From: Yersinia artesiana
GTDB lineage: Bacteria; Pseudomonadota; Gammaproteobacteria; Enterobacterales; Enterobacteriaceae
Assembly: GCF_902726545.1 (NCBI RefSeq)
Contig: NZ_CACVAD010000044.1
Location: forward strand, 1-37,686
DNA length: 37,686 nucleotides
Direction: 5' to 3'
The notes under the pieces are model-generated. The model did no database searches. It was not told where the DNA came from and was given only the letters and a program-made list of their open reading frames with translations. Made by a program: the position numbers and the translations under genes. Shown here piece after piece: positions 17,946 to 27,209 of the stretch; position 1 is the stretch's first letter, and each line of letters opens with the position of its first letter.

Positions 17946-19433
17946 TTACGCGTTATCGCCAAACCAACAGATATTACGTGCGGCCATAATCAGCTCGCCG
18001 GCTTGCTCATCGCTAAGCCCTTCAATATCTGCCAGATCGTCGATACCCTGCTCGGCAAGATCTTCCAGCGTACACACACCGCGCGCAGCCAATTTAAATG
18101 CCATGCTACGTTCCAGACCAGCCAGGTTCAGCAGGTCATCAGCGGGTTTTTGGTCGCCAAGACTTTCTTCTTGTGCCAGGGCCAGCGTGGTCAATGCAGC
18201 TTTGGCGCGGTCACGCAGCGCTTCAACCGTATCTTCGTCAAGACCATCGATTTCCAGAAGCTCTTTCATTGGCACGTAAGCCAATTCTTCCAGAGAAGAG
18301 AAACCTTCCTCTACCAAAACGGTGGCAAAGTCCTCATCGATATCAAGATATTTGGTGAAGGTATCAATAGCGGCATGAGCCTCGGCCTGATGCTTCGCCT
18401 GAAGATCGTCCGCCGTCATTACGTTCAGTTCCCAGCCACTCAGCTGTGCGGCTAAACGTACGTTCTGACCATTACGGCCAATTGCCTGTGCCAGGTTACT
18501 GGCTTCAACGGCAACATCCATCGTGTGCTTGTCTTCATCAACCACAATTGACGCAACATCAGCTGGCGCCATGGCATTAATAACAAACTGGGCTGGATTA
18601 TCATCCCACAATACAATATCAATGCGCTCGCCGCCAAGTTCGCTGGAAACAGCTTGAACACGGGCACCACGCATACCAACACAAGCACCGACCGGATCGA
18701 TACGTTTGTCGTTGGTTTTGACCGCAATTTTAGCACGCGAACCAGGATCACGTGCCGCAGCTTTAATTTCGATCAATTCTTCGCCGATTTCTGGCACTTC
18801 AATGCGGAACAGTTCGATCAGCATTTCAGGACGTGAACGGCTGACAAACAGCTGAGCACCGCGTGCTTCTGGACGGACATCGTACAAAACACCACGGATA
18901 CGGTCGCCTGGACGGAAGTTTTCACGCGGTAACATGTCTTCACGGTTAATAACCGCTTCGGCATTATTACCCAGATCCAGTGCAATGCTATCGCGGTTAA
19001 CTTTCTTAACCGTACCAGTCACAATCTCACCTAAATACTGGCGGAATTGTTCAACAACCATAGCACGTTCAGCTTCACGTACTTTTTGTACGATAACTTG
19101 CTTGGCGGTTTGGGTTGTAATGCGGTCAAAAGTGACAGATTCAATCTGATCTTCAACATAATCGCCCAACTGGAGCGAAGGATCTTCGTATTGAGCCGCT
19201 TCTAACGTAATCTCGCGGGTTGGCATCGTCACTTCGTCAACGGCAACCCAACGACGGAAGGTGTCGAAATCACCGGTTTTACGGTCAATGCTGACGCGAA
19301 CTTCAATTTCTTGTTCGTATTTTTTCTTGGTCGCTGTCGCTAGAGCGGTTTCCAACGCCTCAAAAATCTTCTCGCGCGGAAGGGATTTCTCATTGGAAAC
19401 TGCTTCTACAACAGCCAGAATCTCTTTGTTCAT
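17946..19433 (-). CDS. nusA: Transcription termination/antitermination factor NusA
   Basis: RNA polymerase-binding factor controlling pausing, termination and antitermination. The start at 19433 ([22 protein letters not shown]) gives 495 aa, the E. coli length; GAGG lies 8 bases upstream. Domains are the N-terminal polymerase-binding domain (to about 130), S1 ([23 protein letters not shown]), KH1 and KH2 ([35 protein letters not shown]), and two acidic repeats AR1/AR2 after about residue 350. It is between rimP (21-base gap) and infB (24-base gap). Confidence 0.97.
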   Translation of the reverse strand: MNKEILAVVEAVSNEKSLPREKIFEALETALATATKKKYEQEIEVRVSIDRKTGDFDTFRRWVAVDEVTMPTREITLEAAQYEDPSLQLGDYVEDQIESVTFDRITTQTAKQVIVQKVREAERAMVVEQFRQYLGEIVTGTVKKVNRDSIALDLGNNAEAVINREDMLPRENFRPGDRIRGVLYDVRPEARGAQLFVSRSRPEMLIELFRIEVPEIGEELIEIKAAARDPGSRAKIAVKTNDKRIDPVGACVGMRGARVQAVSSELGGERIDIVLWDDNPAQFVINAMAPADVASIVVDEDKHTMDVAVEASNLAQAIGRNGQNVRLAAQLSGWELNVMTADDLQAKHQAEAHAAIDTFTKYLDIDEDFATVLVEEGFSSLEELAYVPMKELLEIDGLDEDTVEALRDRAKAALTTLALAQEESLGDQKPADDLLNLAGLERSMAFKLAARGVCTLEDLAEQGIDDLADIEGLSDEQAGELIMAARNICWFGDNA

Positions 19434-19454
19434 CCTAGTTGCCTCATCCAAACT

Positions 19455-19907
19455 TTAAAAGTGGGGTACCAGGTTCGCTTTCTGGATGTTGCTCAGCGCG
19501 AACACTTCATCTTTTCCATCCACAGTAACCGTGATCATTTCACCATCAACGGCTTTGATAATGCCCTGCCATTTACGGCGGTTCTGCATTGCCATACGCA
19601 AAACCAGAGTGACTTCTTCACCAAGGTAACGAGTATAGTGCTCAGCAGTGAACATTGGGCGTTCAAGGCCCGGAGAGGAAACTTCTAAGTTGTAAGCGAC
19701 CGTAATGGGATCTTCTACATCCAAGACAGCGCTGACCTGGTGGCTGACATCAGCACAAGCATCAACAGTGATTCCGTCGTCACTATCAATATAGATTCGT
19801 AGCGTCGATTGGCGCCCCCGGATGAACTCAATGCCAACTAATTCATAGCCTAAGGCCTCAACCGGTGCTGAAATTATCTCTGTTAACTTTTGTTCTAATG
19901 TGGACAA
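19455..19907 (-). CDS. rimP: Ribosome maturation factor RimP
   Basis: Binds free 30S subunits and assists early assembly. The TTG start at 19907 gives 150 aa beginning [11 protein letters not shown], matching the E. coli length. The frame is open to TTG at 19919 and GTG at 19913, but the GGGGGTGGG stretch between these is more likely the ribosome binding region. Conserved blocks are [45 protein letters not shown] and [13 protein letters not shown]. First protein gene after metY; two hairpins with T runs precede it, so readthrough is needed for expression from upstream. Confidence 0.95.
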   Translation of the reverse strand: MSTLEQKLTEIISAPVEALGYELVGIEFIRGRQSTLRIYIDSDDGITVDACADVSHQVSAVLDVEDPITVAYNLEVSSPGLERPMFTAEHYTRYLGEEVTLVLRMAMQNRRKWQGIIKAVDGEMITVTVDGKDEVFALSNIQKANLVPHF

Positions 19908-19924
19908 GCCCACCCCCAAGACAT

Positions 19925-19945
19925 AAAAAAAGGGCCTAATAGCCC
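19925..19945 (-). terminator. Hairpin with T run just before rimP
   Basis: On the minus strand GGGC-TATTAG-GCCC followed by seven T (19925-19945). The stem is short, so it is probably a leaky terminator ahead of rimP. Confidence 0.6.
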
Positions 19946-19967
19946 AGTGATTCTGCTGTCAAATAAC

Positions 19968-19991
19968 AAAAAACCCCGAAATTCGGGGCTT
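19968..19991 (-). terminator. Terminator after metY
   Basis: On the minus strand GCCCCGAATTTCGGGG followed by six T, about 130 bases after the tRNA. Confidence 0.8.
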
Positions 19992-20122
19992 TATGCAACT
20001 GGACCCTGTTTGCCGCAAAGCGGCTTCGGTACAACTTTCTGACAAGTATTTTTTTCAAATTGAAATCGAAAGTATCTGAGGTCTACCGAATACAACATTT
20101 GAAAAAAAACACTTTAGGAAAG

Positions 20123-20199
<77 letters not shown>

Positions 20200-20215
20200 T
20201 CCGAAAACGTGGCAA

Positions 20216-20244
20216 ATATTACGTTGATAACGACAAAAAAGCAA
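20216..20244 (-). promoter_or_regulatory. metY operon promoter
   Basis: On the minus strand TTGCTT (20239-20244), a 17-base spacer, and TAATAT (20216-20221), 16 bases before the mature tRNA end. Confidence 0.6.
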
Positions 20245-20259
20245 GTTATCTGTCTGATT

Positions 20260-20346
20260 TGGTACCGAGGACGGGACTTGAACCCGTAAGCCCAATCGGG
20301 CACTACCACCTCAAGGTAGCGTGTCTACCAATTCCACCACCCCGGC
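20260..20346 (-). tRNA. leuU: tRNA-Leu (GAG)
   Basis: An 87-base class II tRNA with a long variable arm (TGCCCGATTGGGCT) and encoded CCA. Anticodon GAG lies in CTTGAGG. The acceptor stem GCCGGGG against CCTCGGT has two G-U pairs (G1-U72 and G5-U68); E. coli leuU, from memory, has only the first. It lies between secG and metY as in E. coli. Confidence 0.96.
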
Positions 20347-20427
20347 ACTGATTCAACTGGTTGTTTTTACTGTTAAAGTCTTCACAACCACTTTAAAACT
20401 TTCTTTCTACTGACTTATTTTGAAACA

Positions 20428-20763
20428 TTACTGCGGGATATCACTACTCGGCTTAGTCGGCGCTACTGGTGCTGTAGTCTGCTCAGTTTTTGCTGGCTGA
20501 CCCAGATTTTCCCACTCGCTGCCTTTATTGCCCTGGTTGGTGCTCATATTACCCAAAATCAAGCTAATGACGAAAAACAGCGCCGCCAATACAGCCGTCA
20601 TGCGGGTCATAAAGTTACCGGAACCATTCGAACCAAACAGAGTTGCAGAAGCACCTGCTCCGAATGAGGCTCCCATATCCGCGCCTTTGCCTTGCTGTAA
20701 CATGATCAGAGCAACTAGCCCGATCGAGATCAGCAAGAAAATAACCAGAAGAGCTTCGTACAT
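20428..20763 (-). CDS. secG: Protein-export membrane protein SecG
   Basis: Small subunit of the SecYEG translocon, 111 aa (110 in E. coli). Two membrane helices: residues 2-22 (YEALLVIFLLISIGLVALIM) and about 53-73, joined by the conserved LQQGKGADMGASFGAGAS loop. The Pro/Thr-rich tail is variable. It is followed by leuU and preceded by glmM with a 222-base leader that holds hairpins. Confidence 0.95.
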   Translation of the reverse strand: MYEALLVIFLLISIGLVALIMLQQGKGADMGASFGAGASATLFGSNGSGNFMTRMTAVLAALFFVISLILGNMSTNQGNKGSEWENLGQPAKTEQTTAPVAPTKPSSDIPQ

Positions 20764-20830
20764 AGTTGTACCTGTATCCTTGCGGGTTCACCGCATGCCA
20801 AATGCTTCTCACCCATCAAGCGGGGACTTA

Positions 20831-20854
20831 TTCACCCACTTAAGCGGGTGTGAA
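20831..20854 (-). promoter_or_regulatory. Hairpin in the secG 5' leader
   Basis: TTCACCC and GGGTGTGAA flank CTTAAG, giving a near-perfect palindrome about 70-90 bases upstream of the secG start. The role is unknown. Confidence 0.45.
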
Positions 20855-20946
20855 TACTAACCAAAGCGTCTAATACACGCAAGGGCAATTTCATCACATA
20901 GGCTTATTTGCAGAAAAAAACGCCAAGTTATTCAACTTCAGTGTAA

Positions 20947-20978
20947 TTACCAGGAGAGAGTGGCTCCTCCCCTGGTAA
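20947..20978 (-). terminator. Hairpin downstream of glmM
   Basis: TTACCAGG (20947-20954) pairs with CCTGGTAA (20971-20978), with further pairing inside (GAGAG/CTCC). It lies 8 bases after the glmM stop. There is no clear T run, so it may process or stabilise the mRNA. Confidence 0.5.
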
Positions 20979-20985
20979 ATAATTA

Positions 20986-22326
20986 TTAGCCTGCCGCTTT
21001 TACCGCATCAGCAATCCGATTAGCCATTTCTGCAATCAGTAACTCTTCAGCGTCCCCCTCAACCATCACTCGGATTAATGGCTCAGTACCTGATTTACGT
21101 AACAGGACACGACCACGATCACCCAGTTCTTTTTCCACCTGGCGGGTAACTTCTTCGACTTTCTCTGATTTCAGTGGATTATGATCGCCGGAGAAACGCA
21201 CGTTCACCAGGATTTGTGGTAACAATTTCATACCGCTACACAAATCATGTAAGGTCATATGGTTGCGCACCATTGCTGTCAGTACTTGCAGGCCTGCGAC
21301 GATACCATCACCGGTGGTAGTTTTATCCAACAGGATCACATGACCGGAGTTCTCAGCCCCAATACGCCAGCCTTTTTCCTGCATAGCTTCCAACACGTAG
21401 CGATCGCCGACTTTGGCGCGAACAAATGGGATGCCCAGCTCTTTCAAGGCTAATTGCAGCCCCATATTACTCATCAAAGTGCCGACAGCACCGCCTTTCA
21501 ACTGCCCCTGGCGCAAACCTTCACGGGCAATAATGTAGAGGATCTGGTCACCATCAACCTTGTTACCCAGGTGATCGACCATCATCAGCCGGTCACCATC
21601 ACCGTCAAAGGCCAGACCAACATCTGCCTTCTCTGCAAGAACACGCTCTTGCAACAAACGAACATCTGTAGCACCGCATTTTTCGTTAATATTCATACCA
21701 TCTGGCTCACAGCCGATGGTAATCACGGTAGCGCCTAGTTCGCGTAATACACTTGGTGCAATGTGGTAAGTTGCCCCATTGGCGCAATCGACCACAATTT
21801 TCAATTCATTCAAACTCAGTTCGCTTGGGAATGTCCCTTTACAAAACTCAATGTAGCGACCCGCGGCATCCACAATACGGTTGGCTTTACCCAGTTCAGC
21901 GGACTCAACGCAAGTGAGTGGTTTTTCCATCTCGGCTTCAATGGCTTCCTCCACATCATCAGGCAATTTAGTGCCATCAATTGAGAAGAACTTGATGCCA
22001 TTGTCATAGAAAGGATTATGAGAGGCAGAAATAACGATACCAGCTTCTGCACGGAAAGTTCGCGTCAGGTAAGCAACCGCAGGGGTCGGCATAGGGCCAG
22101 TAAATGAGGCAGATAGCCCAGCAGCAGCCAAGCCAGCTTCAAGTGCGGACTCCAGCATGTAGCCAGAAATACGTGTATCTTTACCAATAATAATTTTACG
22201 AGAACCATGTCGAGCCAGAACCTTTCCGGCGGCCCAGCCAAGCTTTAATACAAAATCTGGCGTAATCGGACTGTCACCCACTTTGCCGCGAATGCCATCT
22301 GTACCAAAGTATTTACGGTCGCTCAT
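20986..22326 (-). CDS. glmM: Phosphoglucosamine mutase GlmM
   Basis: Interconverts glucosamine-6-phosphate and glucosamine-1-phosphate, feeding UDP-GlcNAc for peptidoglycan and LPS. 446 aa. The phosphorylated active-site Ser is S102 in [13 protein letters not shown]; the Mg site is DGDGDR at 241-246; the sugar loop is GAENSGHVI, and the phosphate-binding [12 protein letters not shown] is near the C-terminus. It starts 9 bases after folP and so is in the same transcript. Confidence 0.97.
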   Translation of the reverse strand: MSDRKYFGTDGIRGKVGDSPITPDFVLKLGWAAGKVLARHGSRKIIIGKDTRISGYMLESALEAGLAAAGLSASFTGPMPTPAVAYLTRTFRAEAGIVISASHNPFYDNGIKFFSIDGTKLPDDVEEAIEAEMEKPLTCVESAELGKANRIVDAAGRYIEFCKGTFPSELSLNELKIVVDCANGATYHIAPSVLRELGATVITIGCEPDGMNINEKCGATDVRLLQERVLAEKADVGLAFDGDGDRLMMVDHLGNKVDGDQILYIIAREGLRQGQLKGGAVGTLMSNMGLQLALKELGIPFVRAKVGDRYVLEAMQEKGWRIGAENSGHVILLDKTTTGDGIVAGLQVLTAMVRNHMTLHDLCSGMKLLPQILVNVRFSGDHNPLKSEKVEEVTRQVEKELGDRGRVLLRKSGTEPLIRVMVEGDAEELLIAEMANRIADAVKAAG

Positions 22327-22335
22327 AATTTTTAT

Positions 22336-23169
22336 TTATCCCTTCGCTGAAAGTGTTGCCTCGACGACTCGCATCGCCTCGACAGTTTCTTTGACATCGT
22401 GCACCCTGACAATCTGCGCACCTTGCATGGCGGCAATAACCGCACAAGCCACACTACCGATAACCCGCTGTTGTGGTAGAACATTCAGTAGCTGACCGAC
22501 CATTGATTTCCGTGACATCCCGACCAAAAGTGGCAACTCAAAATGGTGAAGCTCGGCCAAGCGCGCCAGTAGTTGATAATTATGCGCCAGATTTTTACCG
22601 AAACCGAAGCCTGGGTCGAGTAACAATTTACTTTTTGCGATGCCAGCCGCAATACAGCGATCAATATGATGCTTAAAAAACTGATTTACATCGGCCAACA
22701 GGTCATCGTAGTGAGGGGACTGCTGCATACTCTGTGGCTGCCCTTGCATATGCATAAGACACACCGGTAACCCAGTTTTAGCCGCGGCTTCAAGTGCTCC
22801 AGGCTCTTGTAATGACCGAATATCATTGATGAGATGAGCGCCCGCACAAGCCGACTCGGTGATTACCGCCGCTTTAGATGTATCGACAGATAACCAAACA
22901 TCAAAACGTTTCGCCAGCGCCTCCACTACAGGAACCACCCGATCAAGCTCTTCTTGCTCACTGACTTCGGCAGCACCTGGGCGGGTAGATTCTCCGCCAA
23001 TATCAATCAACGTAGCACCCGCTGATAACATCAGTTCAGCATGTTGTAGTGCTTTATCAAGATTATTGTGACGCCCACCATCTGAAAATGAATCCGGTGT
23101 GACATTCAGGATACCCATTACTTGTGGGCGAGTGAGATCCAAAACCAGATCTCTGGCCGTTAACTGCAT
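22336..23169 (-). CDS. folP: Dihydropteroate synthase
   Basis: Folate-pathway enzyme joining p-aminobenzoate to dihydropterin pyrophosphate; the sulfonamide target. 277 aa against 282 in E. coli, the C-terminus being shorter (ATLSAKG). TIM-barrel motifs: GILNVTPDSFSDGG, IDIGGESTRPGA, SVDTSKAAV, INDIRSL, LLDPGFGFGKN, VGMSRKSMVG and VRVHDVKETVEAM. Nothing in these motifs suggests a sulfonamide-resistant form. It lies between ftsH and glmM; a terminator sits in the gap after ftsH. Confidence 0.96.
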   Translation of the reverse strand: MQLTARDLVLDLTRPQVMGILNVTPDSFSDGGRHNNLDKALQHAELMLSAGATLIDIGGESTRPGAAEVSEQEELDRVVPVVEALAKRFDVWLSVDTSKAAVITESACAGAHLINDIRSLQEPGALEAAAKTGLPVCLMHMQGQPQSMQQSPHYDDLLADVNQFFKHHIDRCIAAGIAKSKLLLDPGFGFGKNLAHNYQLLARLAELHHFELPLLVGMSRKSMVGQLLNVLPQQRVIGSVACAVIAAMQGAQIVRVHDVKETVEAMRVVEATLSAKG

Positions 23170-23223
23170 GTGTTCGCGCCTTAAAGTGGCAATTCACTTT
23201 GATTCTATATCGCAGAAAAAGAA

Positions 23224-23247
23224 AAACCCCGGGCAAGCCCGAGGTTT
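23224..23247 (-). terminator. ftsH terminator
   Basis: AAACCCCGGGC (23224-23234) and GCCCGAGGTTT (23237-23247) pair with one mismatch. On the minus strand a T-rich tail follows. It lies about 40 bases after the ftsH stop. Confidence 0.85.
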
Positions 23248-23284
23248 ATATTAATCACAACGCTTTTGGATGCCAACAGTAGAC

Positions 23285-25219
23285 TTACTTATCGCCCAAC
23301 TGTTCTGACATGGTATTGCCTGGCGTTGGTGTACGTGGCTCATCAACCGGCGTAGGTGCCTTTGGCGTACTATCGTTGTCAGATGATTTAGACTTGTTCG
23401 CATCATCCCAACCCGCTGGCGGGCGGACTTCTTTGCGATTCATCAAGTCATCAATCTGCGGTGCATCAATAGTTTCATACTTCATCAGCGCATCTTTCAT
23501 GGAATGGAGAACATCCATGTTTTCTAACAGCAATTTACGTGCACGCTGATAGTTACGCTCAATGAGTAATTTAACTTCCTGATCGATAATACGCGCGGTT
23601 TCATCGGACATATGCTTGGCTTTCGCCACTGAACGACCAAGGAATACTTCGCCTTCTTCTTCAGCATACAGCAACGGCCCCAACTTCTCGGAGAAGCCCC
23701 ACTGAGTCACCATGTTACGCGCAATAGACGTAGCCACTTTGATATCATTCGATGCACCGGTAGAGACTTTTTCCGGGCCATAAATGATCTCTTCAGCAAG
23801 ACGACCACCATACAAAGTCGAAATCTGGCTTTCCAGTTTCTGACGGCTGGCACTGATTGCATCACCTTCCGGCAGGAAGAATGTCACACCCAATGCACGA
23901 CCACGAGGAATAATGGTCACTTTATGTACTGGGTCATGCTCAGGCACCAGGCGACCAATGATCGCATGCCCTGCTTCATGATATGCCGTTGATTCTTTCT
24001 GCGCTTCTGTCATTACCATGGAGCGACGTTCCGCACCCATCATAATTTTATCTTTCGCTTTCTCGAACTCAACCATTGAAACAACGCGCTTGTTACCGCG
24101 AGCGGCAAACAGTGCGGCTTCGTTGACCAGGTTCGCCAGGTCAGCACCAGAGAAACCTGGTGTACCACGAGCGATAACAGAAGCATCGATGTCGATGTCC
24201 AGTGGCACGCGGCGCATGTGGACTTTCAGAATCTGTTCACGTCCACGCACATCTGGTAAACCAACCACTACCTGACGGTCGAAACGGCCTGGACGCAGTA
24301 ACGCTGGGTCAAGAACGTCTGGACGGTTAGTTGCCGCGATGACGATGATGCCTTCATTGCCTTCAAAGCCATCCATCTCAACCAGCATTTGGTTCAGTGT
24401 CTGTTCGCGTTCATCATGACCGCCACCCAGACCAGCACCACGCTGACGGCCTACCGCATCAATTTCATCGATAAAGATGATACAAGGCGCGGCTTTTTTA
24501 GCCTGTTCAAACATGTCACGGACACGGGATGCACCCACACCAACGAACATTTCTACGAAGTCAGAACCCGAAATGGTGAAGAATGGTACTTTAGCTTCCC
24601 CTGCAATGGCTTTCGCCAGCAAGGTTTTACCTGTCCCCGGAGGGCCGACCATCAATACGCCTTTCGGAATTTTACCGCCCAGTTTCTGGAAACGGCTTGG
24701 CTCACGTAAGTATTCAACCAATTCACTGACTTCCTCTTTTGCTTCGTCGCAACCTGCCACATCAGCAAAAGAAGTTTTTATCTGATCTTCTGTCAGCATT
24801 CGGGCTTTGCTCTTGCCAAAGGACATTGCCCCTTTGCCGCCGCCGCCCTGCATTTGACGCATAAAGAAGATCCAGACCCCAATCAGCAACAGCATTGGGA
24901 ACCAGGAAATAAAGATAGAGGCCAGCAAGCTCGGTTCTTCCGGTGGCTCGCCAACAACTTTCACATTTTTAGTCAATAAGGTATCTAACAGCTTTGGATC
25001 GTTGACCGGAATGAAAGTCGTATATTTGCTGTTATCTTTCTTACTAACGTTAATTTCACGTCCATTGATACGTGCTTCACGAACCTGATCTTGGGTCACG
25101 TCGGACATGAAAGTAGAGTAATCCACTCTACGGCCATTCGATTCGCTGGGTCCAAAGCTCTGGAATACAGACATCAATACGACTGCAATAACTAACCAGA
25201 GAATTAGGTTTTTCGCCAT
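23285..25219 (-). CDS. ftsH: ATP-dependent zinc metalloprotease FtsH
   Basis: Membrane-bound AAA+ protease that degrades LpxC, sigma-32, SecY and others. Two membrane helices (about 4-22 and 100-120) bracket a periplasmic domain. The AAA motor shows [21 protein letters not shown] and RPGRFDRQ; the protease shows HEAGH and the distal Asp of GASNDIKVA. The C-terminus ends [10 protein letters not shown] as in E. coli. The ATG at 25219 gives 644 aa. A TTG at 25228 would add three residues (MSD), and a good GAGGT site lies 7 bases before that TTG, so the 647-aa form is possible; the literature uses both numberings. It is downstream of rlmE by about 55 bases. Confidence 0.96.
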   Translation of the reverse strand: MAKNLILWLVIAVVLMSVFQSFGPSESNGRRVDYSTFMSDVTQDQVREARINGREINVSKKDNSKYTTFIPVNDPKLLDTLLTKNVKVVGEPPEEPSLLASIFISWFPMLLLIGVWIFFMRQMQGGGGKGAMSFGKSKARMLTEDQIKTSFADVAGCDEAKEEVSELVEYLREPSRFQKLGGKIPKGVLMVGPPGTGKTLLAKAIAGEAKVPFFTISGSDFVEMFVGVGASRVRDMFEQAKKAAPCIIFIDEIDAVGRQRGAGLGGGHDEREQTLNQMLVEMDGFEGNEGIIVIAATNRPDVLDPALLRPGRFDRQVVVGLPDVRGREQILKVHMRRVPLDIDIDASVIARGTPGFSGADLANLVNEAALFAARGNKRVVSMVEFEKAKDKIMMGAERRSMVMTEAQKESTAYHEAGHAIIGRLVPEHDPVHKVTIIPRGRALGVTFFLPEGDAISASRQKLESQISTLYGGRLAEEIIYGPEKVSTGASNDIKVATSIARNMVTQWGFSEKLGPLLYAEEEGEVFLGRSVAKAKHMSDETARIIDQEVKLLIERNYQRARKLLLENMDVLHSMKDALMKYETIDAPQIDDLMNRKEVRPPAGWDDANKSKSSDNDSTPKAPTPVDEPRTPTPGNTMSEQLGDK

Positions 25220-25275
25220 GTCACTCAAGGGATTAACCTCATATTACAACTGTGTTAACAAACAGCGTTAGGGTA

Positions 25276-25905
25276 CTACAGTTTCCGCCCTGTCGCTACA
25301 ATGTACACTTCACGCGATCGCGCACGAGAAGCGTCTGGCTTACGAATCTTAACTTTCGTAAACAGGGAGCGAATTTCCCGTAGGTATTCATCAAAGCCAT
25401 CTCCCTGGAACACCTTCACCAGGAAACTTCCACCTGGTGCAAGTACATCACGACACATATCTAAAGCTAATTCAACCAGATACATTGATTTAGGTATATC
25501 GACTGCCGGAGTACCACTCATATTCGGGGCCATGTCAGACATGACCACCTGAACCTTTTTATCCCCAACACGTTCAAGTAAAGCTTTCAGAACGAGTTCA
25601 TCACGAAAGTCACCCTGAAGGAAATCGACACCAACGATAGGATCCATTGGTAGAAGATCACATGCAATTATCCGCCCTTTACCACCGATCTGAGTTACAA
25701 CATATTGGGACCAACCACCAGGTGCCGCGCCTAAATCGACAACAGTCATACCCGGTTTAAAAAGCTTATCGCTCTGTTGTATTTCATCAAGTTTAAACCA
25801 GGCGCGGGAGCGTAGCCCCTTTTTCTGTGCCTGAATGACATATTTATCGCTAAAGTGTTCTTGTAACCAGCGACTGGAGCTAGCCGAACGCTTTTTATTA
25901 GACAT
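25276..25905 (-). CDS. rlmE: 23S rRNA 2'-O-methyltransferase RlmE (FtsJ/RrmJ)
   Basis: Methylates U2552 in the A loop of 23S rRNA late in 50S assembly; heat-shock regulated in E. coli. The start at 25905 gives 209 aa, the family length; an in-frame TTG 4 codons upstream overlaps the purine-rich ribosome site. The catalytic tetrad keeps E. coli numbering: K38, D124, K164 and E199. The SAM motif is [12 protein letters not shown]. It is first in the rlmE-ftsH pair and divergent from yhbY. Confidence 0.96.
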   Translation of the reverse strand: MSNKKRSASSSRWLQEHFSDKYVIQAQKKGLRSRAWFKLDEIQQSDKLFKPGMTVVDLGAAPGGWSQYVVTQIGGKGRIIACDLLPMDPIVGVDFLQGDFRDELVLKALLERVGDKKVQVVMSDMAPNMSGTPAVDIPKSMYLVELALDMCRDVLAPGGSFLVKVFQGDGFDEYLREIRSLFTKVKIRKPDASRARSREVYIVATGRKL

Positions 25906-26051
25906 CTCTTTTTCCAACTATCTTAATTAAGAGCCCGCGCATCTGTTGCTTAGCTCGCGTAAACTCCCTCTCGGCGTAGACCGATTTGGTGATACACATG
26001 AGATGGCGGTAGAATGAACCGTTTTCAATCCCAACTTAAGCAAAAAAGACG

Positions 26052-26345
26052 ATGAATCTGAATAACAAACAAAAACAACACCTGAAAAGCCTGGCCCATC
26101 CGTTAAAGCCAGTAGTGATGCTGGGCAATAACGGATTAACCGAAGGGGTGCTGGCTGAAATCGAACAAACGCTGGAACATCATGAGCTTATCAAGGTGAA
26201 GATCACTGCAGAAGAGCGTGAAACCAAAGCCCTAATTGCTGATGCCATCGTGCGTGAGACCGGTGCCGTTAACGTACAAATCATCGGTAATATTTTAGTG
26301 CTCTATCGTCCGGCAAAAGAGCGCAAAATTATTTTACCGCGTTAA
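26052..26345 (+). CDS. yhbY: Ribosome assembly RNA-binding protein YhbY (CRM domain)
   Basis: Single CRM-domain protein of 97 aa that associates with pre-50S particles. The fold's RNA-binding loop is GNNG in VVMLGNNGLTEGVL, and the segments LKSLAHPLKPVV and HELIKVKI are family-typical. Divergent from rlmE, with a strong terminator behind it. Confidence 0.93.
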   Translation: MNLNNKQKQHLKSLAHPLKPVVMLGNNGLTEGVLAEIEQTLEHHELIKVKITAEERETKALIADAIVRETGAVNVQIIGNILVLYRPAKERKIILPR

Positions 26346-26389
26346 TGACGCTTGTTTTAGAGAAAAGGTGCCATGCACTTTGTTCTGAT

Positions 26390-26411
26390 AAAAGGCCGCA
26401 AGCGGCCTTTT
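26390..26411. terminator. Bidirectional terminator between yhbY and greA
   Basis: AAAAGGCCGC (26390-26399) and GCGGCCTTTT (26402-26411) are perfect 10-bp arms with A and T runs on both sides, so it can serve yhbY and greA. Confidence 0.9.
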
Positions 26412-26473
26412 ACTTTTCTTTACAACTTCATTTTTTATAAACAATGTGTACTTACTATTCAGATGAACAAGTA

Positions 26474-26950
26474 TTACACATAATCTACGGTAAGAATTTC
26501 ATATTCCACTTCGCCACCTGGAGTGCGAATAACAACCACGTCATCGACTTCTTTACCAATCAGGCCACGAGCAATAGGTGAGTTAACTGAAATAAGATTT
26601 TGTTTAAAATCAGCTTCGTCATCACCCACAATCCGGTATTGTTGCTCTTCTTCAGAAACCACATTTAATACACGCACAGTGGCACCAAAAATAACACGGC
26701 CATTATTTGGCATTTTGGTGATATCAATCACCTGCGCATTAGAAAGTTTTGCTTCTATTTCCTGAATACGACCTTCACAGAACCCTTGCTGCTCACGGGC
26801 TGCATGATATTCTGCATTTTCTTTTAAATCACCATGCTCACGGGCGGTGGCGATATCAGCAATGATTTTAGGGCGTCGAACGCTTTTTAAATAATCCAGC
26901 TCTTCGCGCAGTTTCTCTGCGCCATTTACCGTCATCGGAATCTGTTTCAT
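26474..26950 (-). CDS. greA: Transcription elongation factor GreA
   Basis: Rescues backtracked RNA polymerase by stimulating transcript cleavage. 158 aa, full length. The coiled-coil finger carries the tip acidic pair D41 and E44 in [21 protein letters not shown]; the C-terminal FKBP-like domain includes [10 protein letters not shown] and [16 protein letters not shown] long leader upstream contains a terminator-like hairpin. Divergent from dacB. Confidence 0.96.
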   Translation of the reverse strand: MKQIPMTVNGAEKLREELDYLKSVRRPKIIADIATAREHGDLKENAEYHAAREQQGFCEGRIQEIEAKLSNAQVIDITKMPNNGRVIFGATVRVLNVVSEEEQQYRIVGDDEADFKQNLISVNSPIARGLIGKEVDDVVVIRTPGGEVEYEILTVDYV

Positions 26951-26980
26951 CTTTTAAATACCTCTAAATCTATCCTGTTC

Positions 26981-27021
26981 AAAAAACCGTCATCCTAACG
27001 TTTTCGAATGAAAATACGGTT
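26981..27021 (-). ncRNA. Terminator-like hairpin in the greA leader (possible GraL-type RNA)
   Basis: On the minus strand AACCGT ... ACGGTT (27021 down to 26985), with an inner TTTTC/GAAAA stem and six T after it, about 30 bases before the greA start. E. coli makes GraL small RNAs by early termination in the greA leader; this is a candidate counterpart by position only. The 5' end is not known. Confidence 0.35.
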
Positions 27022-27209
27022 AGTTTGATACCCTACCCGCCTCCAGGCGATAAACAAAAAAAATCACCCCAGAGCCAAAACCCCAAGTCAGGATCAATTT
27101 TGCATTTTGATATGCATTTTAACGTAGAGTTCCTTTAGGGTCATCGTTTACTTTCGCCCTCGTTGCACCGTAGTATGGCAACACGTTATTCAGCAGTTAT
27201 ACCGAAATT

